Source of the DNA: Streptomyces soli
Lineage (GTDB): Bacteria; Actinomycetota; Actinomycetes; Streptomycetales; Streptomycetaceae
Direction: 5' to 3'
Assembly (NCBI RefSeq): GCF_003999195.1
Contig: NZ_RJVR01000049.1
Span: 1-64,000, forward strand
Length of the DNA: 64,000 bases
Positions 8,633 through 16,752 of the stretch are shown here, one piece after another. Positions within the stretch are counted from its first letter, which is position 1. Each line of letters begins with the position of its first letter. Under the pieces are notes generated by a model. The model had not been told where the DNA came from. It saw nothing but the letters and a program-made list of their open reading frames with translations, and did no database searches. Position numbers and translations under genes: made by a program.

Positions 8633-9034
8633 TGCCGGCTGCTCCCAAGTAGTTACTGTGGGTGAGGATTTCCTCTACGGACCGTCAATATCGTATCCGA
8701 CCCGCAATGGCCAACGGTCCGCGCCCGGGTGGTTCCGGGCCGTGCGGTGCATCAGCGCCGACTGTCGTGGACGCCGTTTGCTTGATTCTTTCTGGGGCAG
8801 CCGGGCCCGGGCGGAAGAATCCGCGCGGCGTGAACCGCTGGGGCCATTGCGGGCGTCTTTTCGGGTGCCCGCGTTCTGGTGTGCCGGAGGTGCCCGAGGC
8901 CCCTCCGGCGGGGGTTCACTCTCAGTGACCGCACGTGCGCATGCACGTGCAGATGCACAGGATTTTTTTCGTGGTTATCATCTCCCCCATCTGACAACGC
9001 AGTTCACCCGCCCACTGTTTCCCTGGAGAGTCAC
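8633..9034. other. 402-bp intergenic region between divergent metG and the DUF397 gene
   Basis: No convincing protein or RNA gene is visible. The metG end carries its promoter region. The DUF397 end carries the paired GCACGTGC motifs (8931-8957) and a T7 run (8963-8969). The middle is GC-rich without good codon bias in any frame. Confidence 0.6.
8931..8957. promoter_or_regulatory. Candidate operator upstream of the DUF397 gene
   Basis: Two copies of the palindrome GCACGTGC (8931-8938 and 8943-8950) lie within a larger motif, ATGCACGTGCAGATGCA (8941-8957). A near-identical 17-mer, ATGCACGTGCATTTGCA, occurs at 9808-9824 upstream of the XRE gene. Sharing within this small cluster suggests a binding site for the XRE protein; this is inference. 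Confidence 0.5.
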
Positions 9035-9268
9035 ATGCGCCACAGGTTTAACGGCATGGCAGCGACCGAGCTCCAGGGCGTTGTGTGGCAGAAGAGTCGG
9101 CACAGCGACGCAAACGGCACTTGCGTGGAAATGGCGGCATTGCCCGATGGCGATGTCGCGGTGCGGAATTCACGCTTCCCCGACGGGCCCGCGCTGATAT
9201 ATACCCGAGCTGAGATCGAGTCGCTGATTCTCGGCGTCAAGGACGGCGAGTTCGATCACCTAATGTGA
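9035..9268 (+). CDS. DUF397 domain protein
   Basis: This 77-residue protein has the DUF397 signature: WQKSRHSDANGTCVEMA near residue 18, then VRNSRFPDGPALIYT. Such small proteins are abundant in Streptomyces and normally pair with an XRE-DUF5753 regulator; BldB and the partner of WhiJ are known relatives. They are thought to modulate the DNA-binding partner. GGAG precedes the ATG at 9035; a start at the internal Met8 is possible. It overlaps the opposing ATPase gene by nine bases. Here the XRE gene is on the same strand about 670 bp downstream, with the ATPase gene between. Confidence 0.9.
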   Translation: MRHRFNGMAATELQGVVWQKSRHSDANGTCVEMAALPDGDVAVRNSRFPDGPALIYTRAEIESLILGVKDGEFDHLM

Positions 9269-9721
9269 TGGTTCTTCCGATTCCGGCAGCCGGAAAAGGG
9301 CCCATACGACCTTTCCGGCACCCCCGATGGGGTGCCAGCCCCAGGTCTCGCTGAAGGACTGGACGAGGTGCAGTCCGCGCCCGGACTCGGCGACGAAGTC
9401 GGCGACCTTGGTGACCGGCCCGTAGTTGCTGGGGTCACGGACGGCGCAGACGACGCGAGTCGACCATCTGACCAGACTGAGCCGCACCGCCCCCTCAGGG
9501 GCCTCCTCGGGTACGGCGTAGCGCAGCGCGTTGGTGACAAGTTCTGAAGCGACCAACTCGACGCCGTCCAGCATGGCTTCGAGCTGCCAGTGGCGGAGGG
9601 TCGTACGGGTGAAGCGGCGCGCGTCGCGCACAGCGTCGTACCTCGGCGGGAGCGCGCAGGACGTTGCGCTCGACGATGACAGCCGCTCAGAGACCAGTCC
9701 ATTCCATAACGGCTTGGACAC
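9260..9721 (-). CDS. RsbW-like ATP-binding regulator (HATPase)
   Basis: This 153-residue protein has a single GHKL ATPase fold: N-box VASELVTNALRYA near residue 58, G1 region VRDPSN, G2 box ESGRGLHLVQ near 112, and a terminal KVVWALF strand. Streptomyces encodes many such orphan anti-sigma-like proteins, several beside DUF397/XRE pairs. The GTG at 9719-9721 was chosen because GAGGG lies seven bases upstream; an ATG 30 bases earlier is possible. The gene is divergent from the XRE regulator and converges on the DUF397 gene, overlapping it. The partner and phosphorylation target are unknown. Confidence 0.88.
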   Translation of the reverse strand: MSKPLWNGLVSERLSSSSATSCALPPRYDAVRDARRFTRTTLRHWQLEAMLDGVELVASELVTNALRYAVPEEAPEGAVRLSLVRWSTRVVCAVRDPSNYGPVTKVADFVAESGRGLHLVQSFSETWGWHPIGGAGKVVWALFRLPESEEPSH

Positions 9722-9807
9722 TGTCACGCCCTCAGTCCACATGCGCACCACCCGGTATCGGCACGTTCTTCATCGTCTCCGATGTGGCGCCGACGATGCA
9801 AGGGCGG

Positions 9808-9850
9808 ATGCACGTGCATTTGCAAGACTGGATGCATGTGATGCACCTGT
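9808..9850. promoter_or_regulatory. Candidate operator between the ATPase and XRE genes
   Basis: ATGCACGTGCATTTGCA (9808-9824) closely matches the motif upstream of the DUF397 gene. It is followed by two more half-sites, ATGCATGTG and ATGCACCTG (9832-9849). It lies in the 212-bp divergent intergenic region, so one protein bound here could control both flanking promoters. Confidence 0.5.
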
Positions 9851-9933
9851 GGCGATCGAGGGTGACTGTTCAAGTACTCAACGCAGCCACTTAGTGGCAG
9901 ACTGCTTGAGCCACGGGGAGAAGGTGGGCACAC

Positions 9934-10803
9934 ATGACGACGGTTCAGTCGGGCAGCGGGTCGATGGTCCGCCGCATCCTCCTGGGCTCCCAGCTGCGCA
10001 GGCTGCGGGAGACAAAGGGCATCACCCGGGAGGATGCGGGCTATTCGATCCGGGCTTCGGAGTCCAAGATCAGCCGGATGGAGCTTGGCCGGGTCAGCTT
10101 CAAGGAGCGCGATGTCGCGGACCTGCTGACCCTGTACGGCATCAATGACGAGAGCGAGCGCGACGCGCTGCTCTCCCTGGTGCGCGAGGCCAACATCGCC
10201 GGCTGGTGGCACGGCTACGGCGATGTGCTGCCCTCCTGGTTCCAGACGTACGTCGGCCTGGAGGAGTCCGCCTCCCAGATCCGCACCTTCGAGGTGCATT
10301 TCGTGCACGGGCTGCTGCAGACCGAGGACTACACCCGCCAGGTCTACTCGCTGGGCCATCCGGGCGCTACCAGTGAGGAGATCAGCCGCAGGGTCGATCT
10401 GCGCCTGGAGCGGCAGAAGCTACTGGTCTCGGAGCGGGCGCCACAAATCGTCGCGGTGATGGACGAGCTGGCCATCCGGCGCCGGGTCGCCGGGCCCGAG
10501 GTGATGCGGGCCCAGATCGAGTATCTGCTGGAAATCGGCGAGCGCCCGAATGTGTCGATCCAGGTGCTACCACTGGAGTTCGAGGGATATCCGGCGGCGG
10601 GCGGGCGGCCGTTCACGATGCTCCGCTTCCCGGAGTCCGACCTCGCTGACCTGGTGTACGTCGAGCAGCTCACAGGCGCGATGTATATCGACAAGCGGGA
10701 CGAAGTGGACCAGTACGGAAAAGCTATGGACAGCCTGTGCGCGAATAGCCTCTCCGCGCAGAAAACTGTGGATCGGCTGAGGAATATCCTCCGCGACCTC
10801 TGA
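9934..10803 (+). CDS. XRE-family regulator with DUF5753 (Scr1-type)
   Basis: This 289-residue protein has an N-terminal helix-turn-helix (about residues 17-70, including QLRRLRETKGITREDAG and ASESKISRMELGR) followed by the DUF5753 domain (about 100-280). This domain pair defines the WhiJ-like regulators that work with DUF397 proteins. GGAGAAGG precedes the ATG. With the ATPase and DUF397 genes next to it, it forms a three-gene regulatory cassette. Repeated GCACGTGC motifs upstream of two of the promoters are the likely DNA targets. The signal and the regulated process are unknown, though related cassettes affect development and antibiotic production. Confidence 0.92.
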   Translation: MTTVQSGSGSMVRRILLGSQLRRLRETKGITREDAGYSIRASESKISRMELGRVSFKERDVADLLTLYGINDESERDALLSLVREANIAGWWHGYGDVLPSWFQTYVGLEESASQIRTFEVHFVHGLLQTEDYTRQVYSLGHPGATSEEISRRVDLRLERQKLLVSERAPQIVAVMDELAIRRRVAGPEVMRAQIEYLLEIGERPNVSIQVLPLEFEGYPAAGGRPFTMLRFPESDLADLVYVEQLTGAMYIDKRDEVDQYGKAMDSLCANSLSAQKTVDRLRNILRDL

Positions 10804-10876
10804 GCAGACGCTTTACGCGTAGCATGACAGTGAATCAACTCGCGTGCAGTGCTCGGGGGTTCGCGAAAGGGATGCG

Positions 10877-12352
10877 ATGGCTGACTTCTCGGACTTCTCG
10901 GACCTCTCGAGTTTCGCCCATCAGTACATCGACGGTCAGTGGCTGCCCGGCAGCGGATCCTGGGACGTCGTCGACTTCAACCCCTACAACGGGGACAAGC
11001 TCGCCTCCATCACCGCGGCGACCGTCGACGAGGTCGACCAGGCCTACCGCGCGGCCGAACGGGCACGGCACGCCTGGGCGGCAGCAGGACCGTACGCACG
11101 AGGGCTGGTCCTCGAACGGTCGCTGCGCGTCGTGGAGGACCGCGAGCGGGAGATCACCGAGCTGATCGTCGCAGAGCTCGGCGGGACGCGCCTGAAGGCG
11201 GCCTTCGAGATCGCACTCGCCAAGGACATGCTGCGGGAGGCCGCGCAGATCGCGATGCGGGTCGAGGGACGGATTCTGCCCTCACCGGTGGCGGGCAAGG
11301 AGAACCGCGTCTACCGGCTCCCGGTCGGGGTGGTCGGGGTCATCAGCCCGTTCAACTTCCCGCTGTTCCTTGCGCTCAAGTCGGTGGCGCCCGCGCTGGC
11401 GCTCGGCAACGGCGTGGTGCTCAAGCCTCACCAGAACACCCCGATAACCGGCGGCACACTGATCGCCAGGATCTTCGAGGAGGCCGGGCTGCCGCACGGC
11501 CTGCTGAATGTGCTGGTCACCGACATCGCGGAGATCGGCGACGCCTTCATCGAGCACCCGGTGCCCCGGGTCATCACCTTCACCGGCTCCGACAAGGTCG
11601 GCCGGCATGTGGCCTCGGTGGCCGCCCGGCACTTCAAGCGTACGGTCCTCGAACTCGGCGGCAACAGCGCGCTGATCGTCATGGCCGACGCCGACCTGGA
11701 CTACGCGGTGGACGTCGCCGTCTTCAGCCGCTTCGCCGACCAGGGGCAGATATCCATGGCCGCCAACCGCGTCCTGGTCGACCGGGCGGTGGAGGCGGAG
11801 TTCACCGAAGCCTTCACGGCGCGCGTCGCGGCCCTGCGGGTCGGCGATCCGGCGGATCCGGCCACCCAGATCGGCCCGCTCATCGACCAGGCCTCGGCCG
11901 ACACCATCACCGCCCAGATCGACCAGGCCGTGGCCGGCGGTGCGGTCGCCCTGCTGCGCGGCACCGCCGAGGGCACGCTGGTCTCCCCCTCGGTCCTCAC
12001 CGGCCTGGCCCCCGACGCCCCGATCCTGCGCCGGGAGCTGTTCGGTCCGGTCGTGCTGATCGTGCCCTTCGACGGCGAGGACGAGGCCGTACGGATCGCC
12101 AACGACACCCCGTTCGGGCTGAGCGGGGCCGTGCACACGGCCGATGTGGATCGGGGCATACGGATCGCCCAGCGCATCGAGACCGGGATGATCCATGTCA
12201 ACGACAGCACGATCAACGACGAACCGCTGGTCGCTTTCGGCGGCGAGAAGCAGTCCGGTCTCGGCCGGCTGAACGGCGACTCGGCGATCGAGGCCTTCAC
12301 CACGACCAAGTGGATTTCCATCCAGCACGGGCGCAGCAAGTTCCCGCTCTGA
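10877..12352 (+). CDS. Aldehyde dehydrogenase family protein with Ser in place of the catalytic Cys
   Basis: This 491-residue protein has the NAD(P)-dependent aldehyde dehydrogenase fold: SPFNFPLFLALKS near residue 157, FTGSDKVGRH near 236, the Glu motif LELGGNSAL near 258, and a C-terminal KQSGLGR segment. The catalytic loop, normally GQICMA, reads G-Q-I-S-M-A; Ser293 is encoded by TCC at 11753-11755. The general-base Glu is kept. Without the Cys, the oxidative half-reaction through a thiohemiacetal is not expected, so it may be inactive, have another activity, or reflect a base-call error. The close relatives are benzaldehyde-dehydrogenase-like. AAAGGG precedes the ATG at 10877. It appears monocistronic. 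Confidence 0.9.
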   Translation: MADFSDFSDLSSFAHQYIDGQWLPGSGSWDVVDFNPYNGDKLASITAATVDEVDQAYRAAERARHAWAAAGPYARGLVLERSLRVVEDREREITELIVAELGGTRLKAAFEIALAKDMLREAAQIAMRVEGRILPSPVAGKENRVYRLPVGVVGVISPFNFPLFLALKSVAPALALGNGVVLKPHQNTPITGGTLIARIFEEAGLPHGLLNVLVTDIAEIGDAFIEHPVPRVITFTGSDKVGRHVASVAARHFKRTVLELGGNSALIVMADADLDYAVDVAVFSRFADQGQISMAANRVLVDRAVEAEFTEAFTARVAALRVGDPADPATQIGPLIDQASADTITAQIDQAVAGGAVALLRGTAEGTLVSPSVLTGLAPDAPILRRELFGPVVLIVPFDGEDEAVRIANDTPFGLSGAVHTADVDRGIRIAQRIETGMIHVNDSTINDEPLVAFGGEKQSGLGRLNGDSAIEAFTTTKWISIQHGRSKFPL

Positions 12353-12380
12353 GCCAAGAAGACCCGTAATTCAGAGCCGT

Positions 12381-12398
12381 TTCACTCGATCGAGTGAA
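12381..12398. promoter_or_regulatory. Perfect 18-bp palindrome before the STAS gene
   Basis: TTCACTCGATCGAGTGAA is a perfect palindrome 28 bases after the aldehyde dehydrogenase stop. A TTGACA hexamer (12406-12411) starts eight bases later, so the palindrome abuts a likely -35 element. It has no loop and no T-tract, which fits a dimeric repressor or activator site better than a terminator. Confidence 0.6.
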
Positions 12399-12449
12399 GG
12401 GGCGCTTGACATACTCCCCCCGAACTCCATCCGATGATCTCATTCGCCG

Positions 12450-12794
12450 GTGAGCCGGTACATGCGCACCTATCCGAGGCACGGCTGTGTGGTGGTGGAG
12501 TTGAGCGGCGACATCGACGTCGAGGCGGCCGCCGTCATCACGCCCGCACTCGACACGCTCACCGACCGGCCCGGGCCCGACCTGGTCGTCGACCTCGGGC
12601 CCGTCGACTTCCTCGACTGCTCCGGCCTGTCCCTGCTCTGCCGCGCCCGCCGCCGCGCGACGCGGCACGACAGAAGGCTGCACCTGGTCTGCGACCACCC
12701 GATGACCCTGCGGATCATGCGAGCCACCGGGCTGATCGCCACCTTCCGGCCGGTCCCGACGCTGGAGCAGGCGCTCGCCGGTTACGAACCCTGA
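12450..12794 (+). CDS. STAS-domain anti-anti-sigma factor
   Basis: This 114-residue protein is a single STAS domain of the SpoIIAA/RsbV type. VVVELSGDIDVEAA near residue 14 forms the first strands. VDFLDCSGLSLLCRARR near residue 52 contains the Ser that RsbW-like kinases phosphorylate. Such proteins release sigma factors by binding anti-sigma ATPases. The start is uncertain: GTG at 12450 or ATG at 12462, neither with a strong ribosome-binding site. It overlaps the convergent CBS gene by 13 bases. A likely -35 hexamer and an 18-bp palindrome lie upstream. The partner is not adjacent; two HATPase proteins lie within 4 kb on either side. Confidence 0.88.
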   Translation: MSRYMRTYPRHGCVVVELSGDIDVEAAAVITPALDTLTDRPGPDLVVDLGPVDFLDCSGLSLLCRARRRATRHDRRLHLVCDHPMTLRIMRATGLIATFRPVPTLEQALAGYEP

Positions 12795-13267
12795 GCCGTA
12801 CCGGCCATACCGGACGTAGTGCTCCCGGCCGTCGCCTCCAGCGGCTGCTCGGCGCAGACCGCCGCCACGAACTCCGCGATCCGCTCCTGGGGCAGGTGGC
12901 GGGCCACGTCCGCCTCGCTGATCATCCCGATCAGCCGGTGCGCCGGGTGGTCGATCACCGGGAGCCGGCGGATCTGGTGTTCCTCCATCAGCTCCAGGAC
13001 CTGGTCGATGTCGTCCTCGCCTTCGACGATCAGCGGCCGGCCCTGCGCCATTTCGCCCGCCGTCATCGTCGCCGGGTCCCGGCCCTCCGCGACGCACTTG
13101 AGCACGATGTCCCGGTCCGTGATGATCCCGATCAGCACGTCGTCGTCACCGCAGATCGGCAGTGCCCCAACGTGCTGTTCCCTCATGATCCGCGCCGCGT
13201 CGGCCACGGACTCGCGCTCCCCGACGCACAGGGCGCCCGTGTGCATGATTTCCAGAGCAGTGGTCAT
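12782..13267 (-). CDS. Two-CBS-domain protein
   Basis: This 161-residue protein is a tandem pair of CBS domains (about residues 8-65 and 72-130). Each has the typical G-I-x-T/S-x-x-D ending: GIITDRDIV and GMISEADVAR. Stand-alone CBS pairs bind adenosine nucleotides and act as energy or ligand sensors. GGGAGG lies six bases before the ATG at 13265-13267. The C-terminal 30 residues are low-complexity. It converges on the STAS gene and is divergent from the DUF1876 gene. Streptomyces has many such proteins in stress-response neighbourhoods, and the STAS neighbour fits that, but no partner is shown. Confidence 0.9.
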   Translation of the reverse strand: MTTALEIMHTGALCVGERESVADAARIMREQHVGALPICGDDDVLIGIITDRDIVLKCVAEGRDPATMTAGEMAQGRPLIVEGEDDIDQVLELMEEHQIRRLPVIDHPAHRLIGMISEADVARHLPQERIAEFVAAVCAEQPLEATAGSTTSGMAGTAQGS

Positions 13268-13385
13268 GGTGGGCCTCCCGGTGTGCGTGGCTGGCCACTC
13301 ACTCCATCGTGGTCCTCCGAACGGGGTTTCGCCATTGCTCCCGCAGGGGCGCAAGCTGGAAGGGCAGCCGCTGGAGGTGGTCGTG

Positions 13386-13655
13386 ATGCAGACACTCGTG
13401 GGATGGCACATCGAGATGGACTTCCGGGAGGACGGCGCGAGGACCAAGGCCGCCGCCATGGTCCGGCTTCCCGACGGCACCGAACTGAGGTCGCACGGGC
13501 ACGCCAACCGGCACCCCTCCGACCCCGGCCAGGAGCGGGTCGGCGAAGAACTGGCGGCGGCCCGTGCCCTCAACGACCTCGCCAGGCAGTTGCTCAGCAA
13601 GGCGGCGGACGAGATCGAGGACGTCACTCACATGCCCGCGCACCCGAGGATGTGA
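13386..13655 (+). CDS. DUF1876 (dsRBD-fold) protein
   Basis: This 89-residue protein begins MQTLVGWHIEMDF and contains RTKAAAMVRLPDGTELRSHG and a helical C-terminus. These are features of the DUF1876 family, whose members adopt a double-stranded-RNA-binding-like alpha/beta fold. The function is unknown; the fold name comes from structure, not proven RNA binding. GGAGG lies eight bases before the ATG. It is divergent from the CBS-domain gene (118 bp apart), an arrangement common in actinobacterial dormancy and stress loci. Confidence 0.88.
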   Translation: MQTLVGWHIEMDFREDGARTKAAAMVRLPDGTELRSHGHANRHPSDPGQERVGEELAAARALNDLARQLLSKAADEIEDVTHMPAHPRM

Positions 13656-13660
13656 CGGGC

Positions 13661-14020
13661 TCAGCCCTCGCCGGTTTTGTCCGCGTCGGGGTCGACGCCG
13701 AGCGTGAGGTGGGCGCGTACGCCCTTGGCGATGTGGCCCTTGGGGCACTGGAGGTACAGCAGGCCGCCCTGCGGGCCGTTGCCCGGGTAGATGGTGTCCT
13801 CGTCGAGGGTGGTGCGGGTCGTGGTGCTGGTGCTGTACGGCTCGACCTCGGCGGCGGCGAGCACCGCCTTCTCGGCGAAGAAGAGCTGGCCGGTGTGGGC
13901 CGTGTTGCCGCCCGCGTAGCCGTCGTCCGACAGGGTGCCACCGATGTGCACCTTGACGTGCATGTGCACGCACCGGCCCCGGTACCAGCCCGGGAAGACG
14001 GTACGGAAGGCGAGCTTCTG
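13661..14020 (-). pseudogene. C-terminal fragment of an intradiol ring-cleavage dioxygenase-like protein
   Basis: On the minus strand the frame gives FRTVFPGWYRGRCVHMHVKV, then an HTGQLFF segment and LDEDTIYPGN. This is the C-terminal half of secreted intradiol dioxygenase-like proteins, with the Tyr and His metal ligands (WYRGR and H-x-HVKV). A TGA at 14021-14023 is in the same frame just upstream, and no start or N-terminal half exists, so about the first 150 residues are missing. An ATG inside the fragment (13969) could give a 102-residue product, but it would lack the N-terminal part of the fold. It converges on the DUF1876 gene with a five-base gap. Confidence 0.65.
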
Positions 14021-14059
14021 TCATGTCCATGATGTTACGCGTAGGACGCCCGTGCGAAA

Positions 14060-14101
14060 GGGCCCCGTGCCGCCACCGGACGGGGTGGCGGCACGGGGCC
14101 C
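14060..14101. terminator. Terminator hairpin after aspS
   Basis: A perfect 18-bp stem (14060-14077 with 14084-14101) closes a six-base loop 15 bases downstream of the aspS stop. It contains no T-run but is very stable, like other Streptomyces terminators. Confidence 0.88.
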
Positions 14102-14116
14102 TCAAGGACGTTGCGG

Positions 14117-15883
14117 TCAGGCCTTCTTCGGCGGCAGCCGCAGCGCGATGTGCAGTTCCTTCAGCCGAGCCTCGTCGACCTCGCTCGGGGCGCCCATCAG
14201 CAGGTCCTGGGCGTTCTGGTTGAGCGGGAAGGCGATGGTCTCGCGGATGTTGGGCTCGTCGGCCAGCAGCATGACGATGCGGTCGACGCCCGGGGCGATG
14301 CCGCCGTGCGGCGGGGCGCCGTAGTGGAACGCCCGCAGCATGCCGCCGAACTCGTGCTCCACGGTGTCGCGGTCGTAGCCGGCGATCTCGAACGCCTTGT
14401 ACATGACGTCGGGCTCGTGGTTACGGATCGCGCCGGACGACAGCTCCACGCCGTTGCAGACGATGTCGTACTGCCAGGCCAGGATGTCCAGCGGGTCCTT
14501 GGTCTCCAGCGCCTCCAGGCCGCCCTGCGGCATGGAGAAGGGGTTGTGGGAGAACTCGATCTTCCCGGTGTCCTCGTTCTTCTCGAACATCGGGAAGTCG
14601 ACGATCCAGCAGAAGCGGAAGACGTCCTCCTTGAAGTGCCCGGCGCGCTTGGCGGCCTCGACGCGCACCGCGCTCATGATCTTCGAGACCTCGTCGAACT
14701 CACCCGCGCCGAAGAAGATCGCATGGCCGGGCTTGGCGTCCACGGCCGCCAGCAGCGCCTTGACGTCGTCCTCGGTGAGGAACTTCGCGATCGGGCCGGA
14801 CAGCGTCAGGTCGTCGCCGACCCGGACCCAGGCCAGGCCCTTGGCGCCCTGCTCGACCGCGTAGTCGCCGAGCTGGTCGAAGAACTTGCGCGACTGGCCC
14901 GCGGTGTCCGGCACCGGCAGCGCCCGGACGTGCTTGTCGGCGAAGGCCTTGAAGCCGGAGCCGACGAAGATCGAAGAGACGTCGACCAGTTCGAGCTTGG
15001 CGCGCAGGTCGGGCTTGTCGTTGCCGTACTTGATGATCGACTCGCGGAACGGGATGCGCGGGAAGGGCGAGGTCACATGGCGGCCGCCGCCGAACTCCTC
15101 GAAGACATCCGTCATGACCTTCTCGATGACGCCGAAGACGTCCTCCTGCTCGACGAAGCTCATCTCGACGTCGAGCTGGTAGAACTCGCCCGGCGAGCGG
15201 TCGGCGCGGGAGTCCTCGTCGCGGAAGCAGGGCGCGATCTGGAAGTAGCGGTCGAAGCCGGCGATCATCAGCAGCTGCTTGAACTGCTGCGGCGCCTGCG
15301 GCAGCGCATAGAACTTGCCGGGGTGGACACGCGACGGCACCAGGAAGTCGCGGGCGCCCTCCGGGGAGGTCGCCGACAGGATCGGGGTCGCCAGCTCGTT
15401 GAAGCCGAGCGCGGTCATCTCGCGGCGGAGGAAGGAGATGACCTGGGTGCGCAGCATGATGTTGCGGTGCATGCGGGCGCGGCGCAGGTCGAGGAAGCGG
15501 TTGGTGAGCCGGGTCTCCTCATTGGCGTTGTCCTCCGGGAAGACCGGGAAGGGCAGCGGGTCGGCGGCGCCGAGCACCTCGAAGGAGGAGACCTCGACCT
15601 CGACCTCGCCGGTCGGCAGCTCCGGGTTGACGTTCTCCGGGCTGCGGGCGACGACCCGGCCGTCGACCCGGATCACGGATTCCTTCGACTGGCTGCTCAG
15701 CGCGTCGTACGCGGGCGAGCCGGGCCGTACGACGAGCTGCACGAGGCCGTAGTGGTCCCGGAGATCGACGAAGAGGATGCCGCCCAGATCGCGTCGATTG
15801 TGCAGCCAACCGCTGAGGCGCACTTCGGCGTCTACGTCAGTGGCGCGCAGCTCACCGCAGGTGTGGGACCGGTACCGATGCAT
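14117..15883 (-). CDS. aspS: Aspartyl-tRNA synthetase
   Basis: This 588-residue class II synthetase is of the bacterial long type. It has an N-terminal OB-fold anticodon-binding domain ([20 protein letters not shown] near residue 25), catalytic motif 2 ([19 protein letters not shown] near 215), a GAD insertion domain, and motif 3 ([13 protein letters not shown] near 530). It charges tRNA-Asp and, in bacteria lacking asparaginyl-tRNA synthetase, often tRNA-Asn as well; which applies here cannot be decided. The ATG at 15881-15883 matches the usual N-terminus MHRYRSH. It is divergent from the mini-ATPase gene, 101 bp away. Confidence 0.97.
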   Translation of the reverse strand: MHRYRSHTCGELRATDVDAEVRLSGWLHNRRDLGGILFVDLRDHYGLVQLVVRPGSPAYDALSSQSKESVIRVDGRVVARSPENVNPELPTGEVEVEVSSFEVLGAADPLPFPVFPEDNANEETRLTNRFLDLRRARMHRNIMLRTQVISFLRREMTALGFNELATPILSATSPEGARDFLVPSRVHPGKFYALPQAPQQFKQLLMIAGFDRYFQIAPCFRDEDSRADRSPGEFYQLDVEMSFVEQEDVFGVIEKVMTDVFEEFGGGRHVTSPFPRIPFRESIIKYGNDKPDLRAKLELVDVSSIFVGSGFKAFADKHVRALPVPDTAGQSRKFFDQLGDYAVEQGAKGLAWVRVGDDLTLSGPIAKFLTEDDVKALLAAVDAKPGHAIFFGAGEFDEVSKIMSAVRVEAAKRAGHFKEDVFRFCWIVDFPMFEKNEDTGKIEFSHNPFSMPQGGLEALETKDPLDILAWQYDIVCNGVELSSGAIRNHEPDVMYKAFEIAGYDRDTVEHEFGGMLRAFHYGAPPHGGIAPGVDRIVMLLADEPNIRETIAFPLNQNAQDLLMGAPSEVDEARLKELHIALRLPPKKA

Positions 15884-15970
15884 CGTTCGTCCAAGTCGTC
15901 GGATTCTGGGGATCAGGCCCTTCAGTCTACGGGCGTACGAAGGCCCGACCCCATTCGTATGATCAGCCCA

Positions 15971-15976
15971 TAGACT
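15971..15976 (+). promoter_or_regulatory. Likely -10 of a leaderless transcript (mini-ATPase)
   Basis: TAGACT lies eight bases before the GTG at 15985, with no ribosome-binding site between. This fits an RNA starting at or next to the start codon. Confidence 0.4.
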
Positions 15977-15984
15977 CATAAACT

Positions 15985-16203
15985 GTGGCAATGCGCATCG
16001 AGGATGTGCTCGCCGCGGTCGGGACGGGTGTGTGGCTGTGGGACAACGCGATCCGCAACGACGACATGCCGCACCGCCGCAGCCCCGGCGAGATGGCCTC
16101 CTCGGGGCGCGGGCTGGTGCTGACCGAGACCCTGGCCGACGCGTGGGGCGTCGAGCCGCGCGGCGACGGCAAGGCCATCTGGTTCGAGCTGTACGAGCGG
16201 TAG
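15985..16203 (+). CDS. Mini ATP-binding protein (G2-box fragment of the HATPase fold)
   Basis: This 72-residue protein carries only the C-terminal part of a GHKL ATPase: [20 protein letters not shown] (G2 box and following helix) and a final [10 protein letters not shown] strand. The N-box and most of the G1 region are absent. An N-terminal half, [19 protein letters not shown], replaces them. It cannot bind ATP in the normal way alone and may pair with another protein. The start is GTG 15985 or ATG 15991. A similar short protein beside aspS is, as I recall, conserved in Streptomyces, which argues against simple decay. SseB follows 9 bp later. Confidence 0.8.
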   Translation: MAMRIEDVLAAVGTGVWLWDNAIRNDDMPHRRSPGEMASSGRGLVLTETLADAWGVEPRGDGKAIWFELYER

Positions 16204-16206
16204 TCT
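16201..16206 (+). promoter_or_regulatory. Likely -10 of a leaderless sseB-like transcript
   Basis: TAGTCT overlaps the stop codon of the previous gene and ends six bases before the GTG at 16213, the usual spacing for a leaderless start in Streptomyces. The gene may be read from its own promoter as well as from upstream. Confidence 0.4.
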
Positions 16207-16212
16207 GACCGC

Positions 16213-16659
16213 GTGTACGGCTACGACCAGAACGTGAACCCGCAGGGCGCCGCACAACCGATGGCCGGGGGCATGCAGGGGGCGAGCTACCCCGAGCCCT
16301 CACCGCCATCCCTGGCCGACGCCGTCCGCGCCTTCACCACCGGCTCCCTGTCCGCCGAGGACTTCCAGGCGATCTTCGCCTCGTCCAAGGTCTACTGCCC
16401 GCGCGGCGACAACCCCGGCTTCCTGGCGCTGCATGACACGCAGCAGCCGGTGATCCCGATGTTCACCTCGCTCAAGGAGCTGCGCCGCTACGCCGGCAAG
16501 GACTCCAAGTACTTCGTGATCACCGGCGCCGAGGTGCTTGACCTGCTGCCGACCGGATACGGCTTCGTCCTCGACATGGAGGGCCAGCACCGGATGGTCT
16601 TCGACGCCAAGGCCGTCGAGCAGATGGTCGACTTCACGATGCGCCGGATGTACGGCTAG
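16213..16659 (+). CDS. SseB family protein
   Basis: This 148-residue protein has a Gln/Pro-rich N-terminus (residues 1-35) and then an SseB-type domain (about 36-146). The [12 protein letters not shown] and [14 protein letters not shown] segments fit the family, and an [10 protein letters not shown] helix is near the end. SseB-domain proteins in Streptomyces have no established function; the name comes from an enterobacterial protein and says little here. It follows the mini-ATPase by nine bases and may be co-transcribed, though a -10-like hexamer at the junction suggests a second promoter. Confidence 0.8.
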   Translation: MYGYDQNVNPQGAAQPMAGGMQGASYPEPSPPSLADAVRAFTTGSLSAEDFQAIFASSKVYCPRGDNPGFLALHDTQQPVIPMFTSLKELRRYAGKDSKYFVITGAEVLDLLPTGYGFVLDMEGQHRMVFDAKAVEQMVDFTMRRMYG

Positions 16660-16700
16660 CCGTCATCGCTTCGCAGACGGCAAGGAATACTTGGCGGAAG

Positions 16701-16729
16701 TTCATCCTTCAACTAAATTGAAGGTTGAA
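16701..16729. promoter_or_regulatory. Inverted-repeat operator before the pirin gene
   Basis: TTCATCCTTCAA (16701-16712) and TTGAAGGTTGAA (16718-16729) form 12-base arms with one mismatch around a five-base AT-rich spacer. The TTGAA half-sites resemble those of redox-responsive MarR or HxlR regulators. The site lies 23 bases before the pirin ATG, where binding would block transcription or translation initiation. Confidence 0.6.
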
Positions 16730-16752
16730 CATCCCGGAGTAGGAGGCACCCC

